The translations under genes and the position numbers were made by a program. A DNA stretch of 56,412 nt, taken from Olsenella sp. An293 (GTDB lineage Bacteria; Actinomycetota; Coriobacteriia; Coriobacteriales; Atopobiaceae). This document shows positions 34,858 through 43,601 of the stretch, in pieces. Within the stretch, counting starts at the first letter, position 1; each line of letters opens with the position of its first letter. Under the pieces are notes generated by a model. That model was not told the DNA's origin. It did not search any database and saw only the letters and a program-made list of their open reading frames with translations. The stretch is taken from contig NZ_NFIT01000016.1 in the NCBI RefSeq assembly GCF_002159495.1, positions 1 to 56,412 on the forward strand. Reading direction: 5' to 3'.

Positions 34858-36582
34858 TTATACGATCTCCTCCAGCAGCTGCGCCACGCCCTTCTTGCCA
34901 AAGGTCACGCGCTCGCGACCGTCCGCATGGCGGATGACCACGCACGGCACGCTCATGGCGCGATAGCGGTCGCGCAGCGCGCCGAAGTGCGCCACGTCGT
35001 AGGCCTCCGCCGTCACGCGCGGGCTGAGCGCGGCGATGCGCTGCGCGGCCACCACGGTGTCCGGGCACATCGTGCACGAGAGCGAGACGAGCAGCGTGAT
35101 CTGCAGGTCCTCGGTGATTCCCTCCGCCGCGGCGCGGTCCGCGTCCGCGATGGGCTGCCCGGGGCCTGCCGCGTTGTAGAGCCCGAGCACGAAGCTCGTG
35201 AACTCGTGGCCGCCCGGCACGCCGTGGAAGGCAAGGCCCGTCCACGCGCCGTCCTCGCGGCACACGCGCACGCAGGGCAGCTCCCCGGCGGACAGCTCGC
35301 CCGAAGGCGCGACCTCCACGGAGAGCCTGTCCGTAAGCGCGGCCAGCTCCTCCATGTATGCTCGAAGCTCGGTCGAGACCGGACCATCGTCGAGGTGCAG
35401 CCGCAGGACGAGCGGGCGCTCCATGCGCGAGAAGACCGTGTCGAGCTGCGCCCTCATCTCCGGCGTGAGGAGCGACCCGTCATCCTGGGCGGCCGGGCGC
35501 TTGCCCTGCGCTGCCTCGGGGACGTGCGGGCGCGAGACCGGCGACTGGGGCACGAGGCCCGTGCGCTCCTGTGCGGCCTTGAGGTAGCGCTCCATGTCCG
35601 TCGCGGTCTGGGCGGCCTGCCCCACGGCCGTCGCCACCTGGCGCAGCGTCTTCACGCAGACGTCGCCCGCAGCAAAGAGGCCGTCAGCCGAGGTCATCTG
35701 GCGCTCGTCGGTGAGGACGTACCCGTGCTCGTCGAGCTCGACGATTCCACGCACGAGCTCCGTCGCCGGCGCGTAGCCCACAAAGACGAAGATGCCAAAG
35801 GTCTCTCCCGCCGGAGCCTCATACGTGGTCTCCTCGCCGGTGCGCGTGTTGCGGTAGCGCAGGTGCCGGAGCCCCACCTCGTCGCCGCCCGCCTCCACGA
35901 GCTCGGTGTTGTAGAGCACGTCGATCTTGGGGTGGCTCTTCGCGGGCTCGGCCGCGGCGGGCGCGCAGGTGAAGTCGTCCCCTCGCACGAGCACGGTCAC
36001 GTGGCTCGCGTACTTGGTGAGAAAGACGCTCTCCTCAGCCGCGGCGAAGCCGCCGCCCACAACGAAGACCCGCTTTCCCGTGAAGAACTCGCCGTCGCAG
36101 GTGGCGCAGTAGGCCACGCCACGCCCGCGGAAATCCTCCTCGCCGGCAAAGCCCAGGCGGCGCGGGCTCGCCCCGGTGGCGAGAAGGACCGCGAGGCAGG
36201 AGAGCTCCCCGCGCGAGGTGCTCACGCGCTTGACGTCGCCCGCCAGGTCGAGCCCCGTCACCTCGGCGAGCAGGAACTCCGCGCCGAACGACTCGGCCTG
36301 CCGCCGCATGGTCTCGGTGAGCTCGGCGCCGCTCGCGGAGAGGACGCCGGGGTAGTTCACCACCTCGCTCGTGATGGTGATCTGCCCGCCGAACGTCTCG
36401 CGCTCGACCACGAGCACGCGGTAGCGCGCCCGCGCGAGGTAAAGGGCCGCGGTGAGGCCAGCTGGGCCGCCGCCGATGATGACGGCGTCGTAGAGGCTCT
36501 TGGGGTCGGGTCGGGCCGCCGCGTTTTTCTCGCTTGCGTTCTTCTCGCTTGCGTTCTTCTCGCTTGCGTTCTTCTCGCTCAT
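34858..36582 (-). CDS. AhpF-like peroxiredoxin reductase with permuted domains
   Basis: 574 residues. After a tandem SEKNA repeat (residues 2-21), a thioredoxin-reductase module follows: FAD motif GGGPAGL (37-43), redox CATC (159-162), NAD motif VGGGFAA, and GLFAAGDV. From ~370 to the end lies a double thioredoxin-fold module with CTMC near 503-506, like the N-terminal domain of AhpF. Canonical AhpF has the reverse order, so this is a permuted version. It passes electrons from NAD(P)H to the adjacent AhpC. The four repeats come from a 15-bp DNA unit containing CGAGAAGAAC. The stop sits at the start of a REP-like segment. Confidence 0.85.
   Translation of the reverse strand: MSEKNASEKNASEKNASEKNAAARPDPKSLYDAVIIGGGPAGLTAALYLARARYRVLVVERETFGGQITITSEVVNYPGVLSASGAELTETMRRQAESFGAEFLLAEVTGLDLAGDVKRVSTSRGELSCLAVLLATGASPRRLGFAGEEDFRGRGVAYCATCDGEFFTGKRVFVVGGGFAAAEESVFLTKYASHVTVLVRGDDFTCAPAAAEPAKSHPKIDVLYNTELVEAGGDEVGLRHLRYRNTRTGEETTYEAPAGETFGIFVFVGYAPATELVRGIVELDEHGYVLTDERQMTSADGLFAAGDVCVKTLRQVATAVGQAAQTATDMERYLKAAQERTGLVPQSPVSRPHVPEAAQGKRPAAQDDGSLLTPEMRAQLDTVFSRMERPLVLRLHLDDGPVSTELRAYMEELAALTDRLSVEVAPSGELSAGELPCVRVCREDGAWTGLAFHGVPGGHEFTSFVLGLYNAAGPGQPIADADRAAAEGITEDLQITLLVSLSCTMCPDTVVAAQRIAALSPRVTAEAYDVAHFGALRDRYRAMSVPCVVIRHADGRERVTFGKKGVAQLLEEIV
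36521..36582 (-). repeat. 15-bp tandem repeat in the reductase gene start
   Basis: TTCTTCTCG occurs at 36539, 36554 and 36569, with a one-mismatch copy at 36524, at exact 15-bp spacing. On the coding strand this gives SEKNA four times right after the start Met. The number of units could vary between strains without a frameshift. Confidence 0.85.
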
Positions 36583-36601
36583 TCTTTGCTCCCTATGTAC
36601 G

Positions 36602-36633
36602 AGGGCCGCGGCCGGATGCCCGGTCGCGGCCCT
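36602..36633 (-). terminator. Hairpin between ahpC and the reductase gene
   Basis: AGGGCCGCGGCCGG (36602-36615) pairs with CCGGTCGCGGCCCT (36620-36633), one G·T pair. There is no T-run. It may act as an attenuator or stabilise the ahpC transcript, giving more peroxiredoxin than reductase. Confidence 0.6.
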
Positions 36634-36660
36634 GTCCGAGTCTTCTCGCGCACAGCGCGC

Positions 36661-37224
36661 CTACAGCTGACCCACCAGGTCGAGGCTAGGCCTCAGCGTC
36701 TCGGCGCCCGGCTGCCACTTGGCGGGGCAGACCTGGTCGCCGTGCTCGGCCACGAACTTGGCGGCCTGGACCAGGCGCAGCAGCTCCTTGGCGTTGCGGC
36801 CGATGCCGCCGGCCGTGACCTCGTAGACCTGGATGCGGCCCTCGGGGTCCACGATGAAGGCGCCGCGCTCGGCGAGGCCGTCGTCCTCGATCAGGACCTC
36901 GAAGTCGCGCGCGAGGACGTGCGCCGGGTCCGCCAGCATGGGGTAGGCAACCTTGCCCACGCGCTCGGACTCGTCGTGCCACGCCTTGTGCACGAAGTGG
37001 GTGTCGCAGCTCACGGAGTAGACCTCGCAGCCCTCGGCCTTGAAGGCGTCGTAGTTCTCTGCCAGCTCCTCGAGCTCGGTGGGGCAGACGAAGGTGAAGT
37101 CGGCGGGATAGAAGAAGAACAGGCTCCAGTGCCCGAGGGTGTCCGCCTTGGTGACGGTGTGGAAGTCCCCGTCCTGATAGGCCTGGACGGTGAAGTCGGC
37201 GATCTCCTTGTTGATGAGGGACAT
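36661..37224 (-). CDS. ahpC: Alkyl hydroperoxide reductase AhpC (2-Cys peroxiredoxin)
   Basis: 187 residues, the normal length. Peroxidatic C47 in FVCPTE and resolving C166 in VCPAKWQPG, ending in the sensitive-type tail (ETLRPSLDLVGQL). ATG preceded by AAAGGAG. Reduces H2O2 and organic peroxides with electrons from the downstream AhpF-like protein. The 145-bp spacer to the upstream gene contains AAGTAAGATAAGG-type sequence as a likely promoter; no clear PerR or OxyR box is visible. Confidence 0.95.
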   Translation of the reverse strand: MSLINKEIADFTVQAYQDGDFHTVTKADTLGHWSLFFFYPADFTFVCPTELEELAENYDAFKAEGCEVYSVSCDTHFVHKAWHDESERVGKVAYPMLADPAHVLARDFEVLIEDDGLAERGAFIVDPEGRIQVYEVTAGGIGRNAKELLRLVQAAKFVAEHGDQVCPAKWQPGAETLRPSLDLVGQL

Positions 37225-37369
37225 GCTTGGCTCCTTTGATTGGTGGCTACCCGTTGGGGCTTGCTCAAGTGATACCCAACAGGCCTCATTTCTACCGCCA
37301 GAGTTTGCCTTATCTTACTTTTGTCGGATACTACACGACCTCTACACAATCAGAGGAGCGACGCCCAGC

Positions 37370-37738
37370 TCACCGCGCTACGCGATAGCCGGCCGACTCC
37401 ACGGCAGCAGCGAGCGCGACGGGATCGATCGGATCCTTGGAGAGCACGCGCACGCGGTCGGGCAGGGTCGCGCGCGCCCACACGCCGCCGATGCCGTCGA
37501 GCGCGGTCTCCACGGCGGCGAGGCAGTGCTCGCAGTGCATCCCCTCGACGGTGAGGTCGGCCGAGTAGGGGTAGTGCGCCTCGTTGGTGTCGGCAACCGT
37601 CGGGCGCGCGACGTGGGACCCGGCGTCCCCGCCCGAGCACCCGCAGCCACAGCCGCCCCGGCGGAGCGTCCGCAGGTAGCGCTGCACAGCGAGAAGGACG
37701 ACCGCCACCACGGCCAGGACGATAATGACGTTGATCAT
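37370..37738 (-). CDS. Membrane-anchored heavy-metal-binding (HMA) protein
   Basis: 122 residues. N-terminal membrane helix (VIIVLAVVAVVLLAV), then a Cys-rich patch GCGCGCSGG as in FeoB-associated small proteins, and a C-terminal HMA domain with GMHCEHC (C69, C72). AAGGAGG precedes the ATG. It probably binds Cu(I) or a similar soft metal at the membrane. It is last in the cydD-cydC operon, 40 bp after the DUF454 gene; the spacer contains TTCTTCTCG (37762-37770). Confidence 0.78.
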   Translation of the reverse strand: MINVIIVLAVVAVVLLAVQRYLRTLRRGGCGCGCSGGDAGSHVARPTVADTNEAHYPYSADLTVEGMHCEHCLAAVETALDGIGGVWARATLPDRVRVLSKDPIDPVALAAAVESAGYRVAR

Positions 37739-37778
37739 GGCAACCTCCTTGCGAGCCCGCGTTCTTCTCGCCCGCCGC

Positions 37779-38165
37779 TCACGCCTCCGCAGGCACGCGA
37801 CGGGTCTTCACGACAAAGCAGAAGTACAGGATGTGGAACGCCCACACGCACGCCAGCACGATCTGGCCAACGCGCACCTGGTGCATCATGACAAAGCCGA
37901 TGGACATGAGCACGGTCACCGTGACCATCACGCGGATCTTGGTGGCCCAGTCCATGCCCTGGCCGGTCACGTAGCTCTCGAGGTTCTTCTTGTAGAGCTT
38001 GGTGGCCGTGAACCAGGCGTGCAGACGCTCAGAGCTCTTGGCAAAGCAGAACGCCGCAAGCATCAAAAACGGAAACGCCGGCAGCAGCGGAACCACCGCG
38101 CCCACAGCCCCCAGCGCGAGCCCAACGCAGCCAAGCGCTACCAGCAGCACCTTCTTCACCTTCAT
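37779..38165 (-). CDS. DUF454 (YbaN-like) inner-membrane protein
   Basis: 128 residues with three to four membrane segments and the typical opening LVALGCVGLALGAVGAVVPLLPAFPFL followed by AAFCFAKSSERLH. The ATG overlaps the stop of the preceding gene. Its ribosome site (AAGGAG) lies within a near copy of the CGAGAAGAAC motif. Function unknown; often near respiratory or haem genes. Confidence 0.82.
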   Translation of the reverse strand: MKVKKVLLVALGCVGLALGAVGAVVPLLPAFPFLMLAAFCFAKSSERLHAWFTATKLYKKNLESYVTGQGMDWATKIRVMVTVTVLMSIGFVMMHQVRVGQIVLACVWAFHILYFCFVVKTRRVPAEA

Positions 38166-38530
38166 GCGTTCTTCTCCTTGTCGAGTCGTCTCATCTCGGC
38201 CCTGGTCTCGATGACGTGGCGGACGGCCGCCACGGGGTGATGGAAGATCATGCGCGGGCCCGAGAAGCGCATGACCTCGCGGATCTTCTCGCGCATCTCT
38301 GGCTTGTAGCAGTGCACGCGGCAGTTTGAGCAGAAGGTCTTGGTCTCCATGAAGGGGCAGCGGTCGCTGCGCTGCCGCGCGTACTCCGCGAGCTCGGCGC
38401 ACTCCGGGCAGAGCTCGCCCGCGCGCGTGCGGTGGCGCTTGCGGCAGTAGATCGCGATCATCTCGGAGACCATGTGCTTCTCGCGCTCGCGCTTGGCCGC
38501 CACGCGCGCGGTGTCGGACGTGCGCGCCAT
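38162..38530 (-). CDS. Nitrous-oxide-stimulated-promoter family protein
   Basis: 122 residues with a Cys-rich core: CRKRH, CPECAELAEYA, CPFMETKTFCSNCRVHCYKPEMREKI and a C-terminal FSGPRMIFHHPVAAVRH. These match the small family annotated as nitrous oxide-stimulated promoter (PF11756). The cysteines likely bind zinc or Fe-S. It overlaps both neighbours by 3-4 bases, so it is fixed in the operon. Confidence 0.8.
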   Translation of the reverse strand: MARTSDTARVAAKREREKHMVSEMIAIYCRKRHRTRAGELCPECAELAEYARQRSDRCPFMETKTFCSNCRVHCYKPEMREKIREVMRFSGPRMIFHHPVAAVRHVIETRAEMRRLDKEKNA

Positions 38531-40170
38531 CAGCTGACCCTCCCGTCCTCAACGCTGACCACGGTGTCGGCGATGCGCATCGTGGACGGCCGGTGGGAGA
38601 CGAGAAGGACCGTGCGCTCGCCGCGCTCCTCGGCGATGGAGCGCAAGATGACGGCCTCGTTCAGGCTGTCGAGGTTGCTCGTGGGCTCGTCGAGCAGCAT
38701 GAACGGAGCGTCGTGCAAAAAGGCGCGCGCGAGGCCCAGGCGCTGGCGCTCGCCGCCGGAGAGGGTGTCGCCGAGCTCGCCGACGGGCGTGTCGTAGCCG
38801 GCAGGCAGGCTCATCACAAAGTCATGCACCGAGGCCTTGCGGCAGGCGGCCTCGATCTCTTTGTCCGTCGCGTCGAGCCGCGCGATGCGCAGGTTGTTGC
38901 GGATGCTGTCGTGGAAGAGGTGGGTCTCCTGCGTGACGAGGGACTCCAGCTCGCGCAGGTTGGCCGTGTCCACGCGGCGCACGTCGCGCCCGGAGACGGA
39001 GACGCTTCCCTCGTCCGCGTCCCAGAACCGCATGAACAGGCGCAGCAGGGTGGACTTGCCAGAGCCGGAGCGCCCGGTGATGCCCACGATTCTGCCGGCA
39101 GGGGCCTCGAGCGAGACGTCCGCGAGCACCCGCTCGTTCCCGTAGGAGAAGCTCACGTGGCTTGCCGCGGCGCCGTCGAAGTCCACGTGCTTCTCGCCCG
39201 TGACCTCAGGCGTTACCGGCTCCTCATCCAGGATGGCGAGCACGCGCTCCCCCGCCGCGAGGGTGGGCTGCAGCGTGGAGCCCAGGTTCGCGAGCGCCAC
39301 CACCGGGCCGAACGAGCTCATGAGCGCGAGCACCGGGATGAGCACCCCGTCAAAGCCCACGGCACCGGCACGGTGAAGCGCCGCCGCCACGAGCAGCATG
39401 ACCAGGTCGCAGGCGAGAATGACGGTGCCCGTGAGCGCCGTCGCGCGACCGGTGGAGCGCTTCATGCGCTCCTCGTCCGCGGCAAGCGCGCGGGACCGCT
39501 CGTCCATCTGAGCAAGGCGCTCCGCACCTGCGCCGTACTGCAGAATCTCGTCCAGGCCGCGCAGGCTCTCCAGCACGAAGCTCGAGAGCTCGCCCGCACC
39601 GGCGCGGAAGTGCGCACCGGCGTCACCAGCGAGGCGCGCCGCAACGAGCGGGCACGCCACGCCCACGGCGAGATACGACGCCGCGGCCACAGCGCCGAGC
39701 AGCGGGTGGAAGCTCCCGATGAAGGCGCAGGCACCCGCGCAGAAGAGGAGCGCAATCGCCGCCGGTGAGATGGTGTGCGCGTAGAAGACCTCGAGAAGCT
39801 CGATGTCCGAGGTGATGAGCGAGATGAGGTCGCCGCGGTCTCGCCCCTCGAGCTTGGCCGGGGCAAGGCGCCGCAATGCCCGGAACACGCGGTCACGGAC
39901 GAGCGCGAGCAGCTTGAACGCGATGAAGTGGTTGCACGCCTGCTCGCCGTAGCGGAGAAGCCCACGCGCCACGGCGCAGACCGCCATCGCAGCGACGAGG
40001 CCGGCGAGCGAGGCAGCCGCGCCGTCCGCAAGCACCGCGAGCACGCCGTAGCCGCCGAGCACCGTGATCGCCGCCGCGCAGACGTGACCGAGAAGCCCCA
40101 TGAGGATTGCCAGCACCATGAATCCCATGAGCGGGCGCACCAGCCCCACGAGCCGAAGCATCACCCTCAT
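38530..40170 (-). CDS. cydC: ABC transporter CydC-like subunit
   Basis: 546 residues: six-helix domain, then ATPase with GRSGSGKST, signature LSGGERQRLGLARAFL, Walker B FMLLDEPTSNLD, switch VLLVSHRPSTM. Together with the overlapping upstream gene it forms a CydDC-type heterodimer. CydDC exports cysteine/glutathione and is needed for cytochrome bd assembly; no cydAB is in view, so the substrate is inferred. Overlaps both neighbours. Confidence 0.78.
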   Translation of the reverse strand: MRVMLRLVGLVRPLMGFMVLAILMGLLGHVCAAAITVLGGYGVLAVLADGAAASLAGLVAAMAVCAVARGLLRYGEQACNHFIAFKLLALVRDRVFRALRRLAPAKLEGRDRGDLISLITSDIELLEVFYAHTISPAAIALLFCAGACAFIGSFHPLLGAVAAASYLAVGVACPLVAARLAGDAGAHFRAGAGELSSFVLESLRGLDEILQYGAGAERLAQMDERSRALAADEERMKRSTGRATALTGTVILACDLVMLLVAAALHRAGAVGFDGVLIPVLALMSSFGPVVALANLGSTLQPTLAAGERVLAILDEEPVTPEVTGEKHVDFDGAAASHVSFSYGNERVLADVSLEAPAGRIVGITGRSGSGKSTLLRLFMRFWDADEGSVSVSGRDVRRVDTANLRELESLVTQETHLFHDSIRNNLRIARLDATDKEIEAACRKASVHDFVMSLPAGYDTPVGELGDTLSGGERQRLGLARAFLHDAPFMLLDEPTSNLDSLNEAVILRSIAEERGERTVLLVSHRPSTMRIADTVVSVEDGRVS

Positions 40171-41906
40171 GCGACCATCCTCTTCGCCGCACCGTATTCC
40201 TCAAGCTCGCGCTGGGCGCGCCAGAGCGTGGCGTAGCGGCCGCCCGCGGCAACGAGGTCGTCATGGCGCCCGTGCTCCACCACGCGCCCGCCGTCGAGCA
40301 CGAAGATCTTGTCCGCCCCCACCACATTCGCCAGGCGGTGCGAGATGAGGATCACCGTCGCGCGGCCGGCAAGCCCGCGAACGGCGTCCATGATGGCGTC
40401 CTCGCTCTCCGCGTCTACGTTGGAGGTGGCCTCGTCAAAGACGTAGACCGGCGTCTCGTGCAAGAGGGCGCGGGCGATGGCCAGGCGCTGGCGCTGACCT
40501 CCGGAGAGGTTGGAGCCACGCTCCGCGAGCATCGTGTCCAGCCCGTCCTCGCCGCGAAGGAAGCTCGCCAGGCGCGTGGCCTCGAGCGCGGACCAGAGCG
40601 CATCGTCGCTCGCCGCCGGCGCCGCGACCAGCAGGTTCTCTCGCACCGTCCCCTTGAAGAGGTAGCTCTCGTGACCCACGTACGTCACGTTGGCGAGCAG
40701 GTCGGCCGCGTCGAGCGCGCCGACCTCAACGCCGCCCACCGCAAGCGATCCCGCGTACCCGCGCAGGCGCCCCAGCAGGAGCGCCGCGAGCGTCGACTTG
40801 CCGCAGCCGGACTCGCCCACCACGGCGACGAAGCCGCCGGCTGGCACGTCGAGGTCGACGCCGCCCAGCACCTCACGGCCCTCCTCGTACGAGAAGCGCA
40901 GGCCGCGGGCTTGCACGTCGCAACGCTCAGGGAACGCGGCGCCGCCCGCCGGCGGCTCCGGCAGGTCCAGCAGCCGGAAAATCTTCTCGCTCGCAGCCAT
41001 GCCGTTCATGGCCACGTGGAAAAACGACCCCAGCTGGCGCATGGGAATGAAGTAGTCCGCCGCCAGCAGGATGATGGCCAGGCACCCGCCCAGGCCCACG
41101 GCCCCCGCGGCCATCTGCGTGAGCGCCACCGCCACGCCCGCGGCCGCTCCTCCGTAGGCGACGAGGTCCATGATCGTGATGGAGTTGAGCTGCATCGTGA
41201 GCACGCGCATGGTGATGCGGCGGAACTTCTCGGCCTGCTCGTTCATCTCGGCCTGCTTGAACTCGTCGGCCTGGTAGACCTTGAGGGTGGTGAGGCCCTG
41301 CAGGTTCTCGAGGAAGGTGTCACCGAGCTCGGTGTACTGCCCCCAGTAGCGGCCGAGCAGCCTCTTTGCCCAAGTCTGCACCGCGGCGATGGCCACCGGG
41401 ATGAGCGGCACGCACACGAGCAGCACCACCGCCGCCGGCACGCTCACAAAGGCCAGGGCCACGAAGAGCGTGAGCGGGGCGAGAAGTGCGTAGAAGAGCT
41501 GCGGGAGGTAGGCGGCAAAGTAGGTCTCCAGCTGGTCTGCGCCCTCCACGGTCACCTGCACGACCTCGGAGGTGCGCACGTCCGCACGGTAGCTCGGCCC
41601 CAGGCGCAGGAGCTTCTCGTAGATCTGGTGGCGCAACGTGCGCTTGACCGCGCAGCTGGCGAGGCATCCCATGCGCGCAGCGGCCACGGCGCAGACCCCG
41701 CGCACCGCCGCGGCGGCCGCGACGCTCACGGCGAGAAGAACGAGGTCCTTCTCGCCCGCGACGCCCGCCCAGAGCCCGGCGAGCGTCCGGCACACCACGA
41801 GGATCATCGCCATGTTGGCCACGAGCGAGGCCCATTGCAGCGCCACGCTCGCGCCCACGTATCTCATGCTCCCCGGCACCGCGCCGATGAGCCGCCTGTC
41901 AATCAT
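40167..41906 (-). CDS. cydD: ABC transporter CydD-like subunit
   Basis: 579 residues from ATG (MIDRRL), preferred over a GTG one codon upstream. Membrane domain with the CydD-like stretch YYxxLPQLFYALLAPLTLF-type (TYFAAYLPQLFYALLAPLTL), ATPase GESGCGKST, signature LSGGQRQRLAIARALL, Walker B VYVFDEATSNVD. First gene of a five-gene operon ending with the HMA protein. GAGGGGCG lies upstream. Confidence 0.78.
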   Translation of the reverse strand: MIDRRLIGAVPGSMRYVGASVALQWASLVANMAMILVVCRTLAGLWAGVAGEKDLVLLAVSVAAAAAVRGVCAVAAARMGCLASCAVKRTLRHQIYEKLLRLGPSYRADVRTSEVVQVTVEGADQLETYFAAYLPQLFYALLAPLTLFVALAFVSVPAAVVLLVCVPLIPVAIAAVQTWAKRLLGRYWGQYTELGDTFLENLQGLTTLKVYQADEFKQAEMNEQAEKFRRITMRVLTMQLNSITIMDLVAYGGAAAGVAVALTQMAAGAVGLGGCLAIILLAADYFIPMRQLGSFFHVAMNGMAASEKIFRLLDLPEPPAGGAAFPERCDVQARGLRFSYEEGREVLGGVDLDVPAGGFVAVVGESGCGKSTLAALLLGRLRGYAGSLAVGGVEVGALDAADLLANVTYVGHESYLFKGTVRENLLVAAPAASDDALWSALEATRLASFLRGEDGLDTMLAERGSNLSGGQRQRLAIARALLHETPVYVFDEATSNVDAESEDAIMDAVRGLAGRATVILISHRLANVVGADKIFVLDGGRVVEHGRHDDLVAAGGRYATLWRAQRELEEYGAAKRMVA

Positions 41907-42023
41907 CACGTGTCGTCGCCCCTCACGTCCGACGGATCGTTCTGTTAGCCATAGTAAACTATTTGAGCGATGGTGTTAGCCGGGCATAACTTTTCCGCAT
42001 CCCTTTCCGTGGGCGAGAAGGAC

Positions 42024-42071
42024 GCGCGGCTTGCGGACGGCTCTTCTCGACAAACCGTCCGGACGCCGCGC
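42024..42071. repeat. Two-tier hairpin with TTCTTCTCG-like loop, copy 1
   Basis: GCGCGGC (42024-42030) pairs with GCCGCGC (42065-42071); GGACGG (42035-42040) pairs with CCGTCC (42055-42060). The loop holds CTCTTCTCGACAAA. Confidence 0.65.
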
Positions 42072-42085
42072 CTCTTTGGTTATCA

Positions 42086-42131
42086 TGCGGCAGATGGACG
42101 GTTCTTCTCGTCAAAGCGTCCAGATGCCGCA
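42086..42131. repeat. Two-tier hairpin with TTCTTCTCG loop, copy 2
   Basis: TGCGGCA (42086-42092) pairs with TGCCGCA (42125-42131) and TGGACG (42095-42100) with CGTCCA (42117-42122), with a small internal loop. The apical loop GTTCTTCTCGTCAAAG matches that of copy 1. Confidence 0.65.
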
Positions 42132-42208
42132 CCTCTGGCCTCCTCGGGTTTGCTGTCCGTAGTTCGGGGTACGATGTTGCCAATGTCATCGCCTCCGAAG
42201 GAACCCTC

Positions 42209-43426
42209 ATGAGCAAAGCCCCCGCGCACGCGGCCGTCCCCGCCGAGAGCCGCAAGATCTCGCCGCTGCTCAAGCTCTACGGCATCTACTGCCTCGTCAC
42301 GGCGGCAGCCGTCATCGCGCTGATCGCCCTCATCACGGTCCCGCTCGTCCAGTACGGAGCCGAGCTCTTCCGCGAGCGCCACGACGTCACGCTCACGATG
42401 ACGCTCACGGTCCTGCAGATCGTGACCATGTTCGTGGGCGCGGCCGGCTACGTCGCGTTTGGCGTGCTCATGCTGCGAAACCGCCGTCGACACGTCGCTC
42501 AGATCGCCTACGGCCTCGTGGGCGTGGGCGTCGTCAACCTCATCCTCGAGATCATGCTCAACGGCTTTGGCGACAACCTCATCTACAGCGGCGTGCGCCT
42601 GCTCATCCTCGTCGTGATCTCCGCGACCATCGACCCCACGCTCGTCACGGAGCGCCAGCTCCAGCGCAAGCTGCGCGACATGGAGACGGAGGAGGCCGCC
42701 GAGGCCGGCACGCTCGGGCGCGCCAAGGGCGACCGCGGCTTCATCGAGCTCGACTTCTTCAACCTGTTCTGGGTCTTTGTGGTCTGCTGCGTGCTGGGGC
42801 TGATCATCGAGACCGTCTACCACATGGTCGTGGTGGACCCCGGCGTCTACCAGGACCGCGCCGGCATGCTCTACGGGCCCTTCTCGCCGATCTACGGCTT
42901 TGGCGCCGTCCTCATGACGGTGGCGCTCAACCGCTTCTACCGAGCGAACCCGGTGGTCATCTTCTTGGTCTCCGCGGTGATCGGCGGCCTCTTCGAGGCG
43001 GCGGTCTCCTGGTTCATGCAGGTGGGCTTTGGCGCCGTGGCCTGGGACTACTCGGGCTCCACGATCTTTGGCCTGTTCCCCGACCCCATCGCCGCGCTCT
43101 TTGGCGGCCGCACGTCCACGCTCTTCATGTGCATGTGGGGCGCGCTGGGCTTTGTCTGGATCAAGGTCTGCCTGCCGTGGCTGCTCAAGCTCATCAACCT
43201 CATCCCCTGGCAGGCGCGCTACTCCGTGACCGCCGTGTGCGCGGCGCTCATGCTCGTGAACGGCGTCATGACGCTGCAGTCCCTCGAGTGCTGGTACCAA
43301 CGTGAGAGTGGCCTCGCGCCGTCATCGCCGGTCGAGGAGTTCTACGCAGAGCACTACGACGACGCCTACATGGCGCACCGCTTCCAGTCCATGACGATCA
43401 CGCCCGAGGACTCCGCCCGCGCGTAG
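42209..43426 (+). CDS. CmpB-type putative ABC transporter permease (PF06541)
   Basis: 405 residues; ATG after GAAGGAACC. Around ten hydrophobic segments. The second half, DFFNLFWVFVVCCVLGLIIETVYHM, YGPFSPIYGFGAVLM and GGLFEAAVSWFMQ, carries the conserved core of the ABC_trans_CmpB family. The N-terminal half is an extra four-helix membrane region. No ATPase gene is adjacent, so a transport role is uncertain. Confidence 0.75.
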   Translation: MSKAPAHAAVPAESRKISPLLKLYGIYCLVTAAAVIALIALITVPLVQYGAELFRERHDVTLTMTLTVLQIVTMFVGAAGYVAFGVLMLRNRRRHVAQIAYGLVGVGVVNLILEIMLNGFGDNLIYSGVRLLILVVISATIDPTLVTERQLQRKLRDMETEEAAEAGTLGRAKGDRGFIELDFFNLFWVFVVCCVLGLIIETVYHMVVVDPGVYQDRAGMLYGPFSPIYGFGAVLMTVALNRFYRANPVVIFLVSAVIGGLFEAAVSWFMQVGFGAVAWDYSGSTIFGLFPDPIAALFGGRTSTLFMCMWGALGFVWIKVCLPWLLKLINLIPWQARYSVTAVCAALMLVNGVMTLQSLECWYQRESGLAPSSPVEEFYAEHYDDAYMAHRFQSMTITPEDSARA

Positions 43427-43485
43427 GGTTGGGGCGGCGCGTTCTTCTCGCCCGGCACGGCGGGTTCTCCTCGTTCGCCCACTCT

Positions 43486-43557
43486 GGTTCTCCGCGAAAA
43501 ATCAGCAGTTTGGAACCCGTGTTAACGTACCAAACTGCCGGATTTTCGCGGAGAACC
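43486..43557. repeat. 28-bp near-perfect inverted repeat
   Basis: Arms 43486-43513 and 43530-43557 match at 25 of 28 positions around a 16-base loop containing GTTAAC. The arm begins GGTTCTCCGCGAAAA and ends GCAGTTTGG. It lies between convergent genes, so it could terminate both, but its length suggests a REP-like repeat family. Confidence 0.75.
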
Positions 43558-43601
43558 CTCAGGGGCGGCGAGAAGGGCAAGCGGGTCCGGACCTACGCGC
43601 G

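Noticed and set aside
36521-36582. CRISPR-like array
   Set aside because: Units are contiguous 15-bp coding repeats without spacers, and there are no cas genes.
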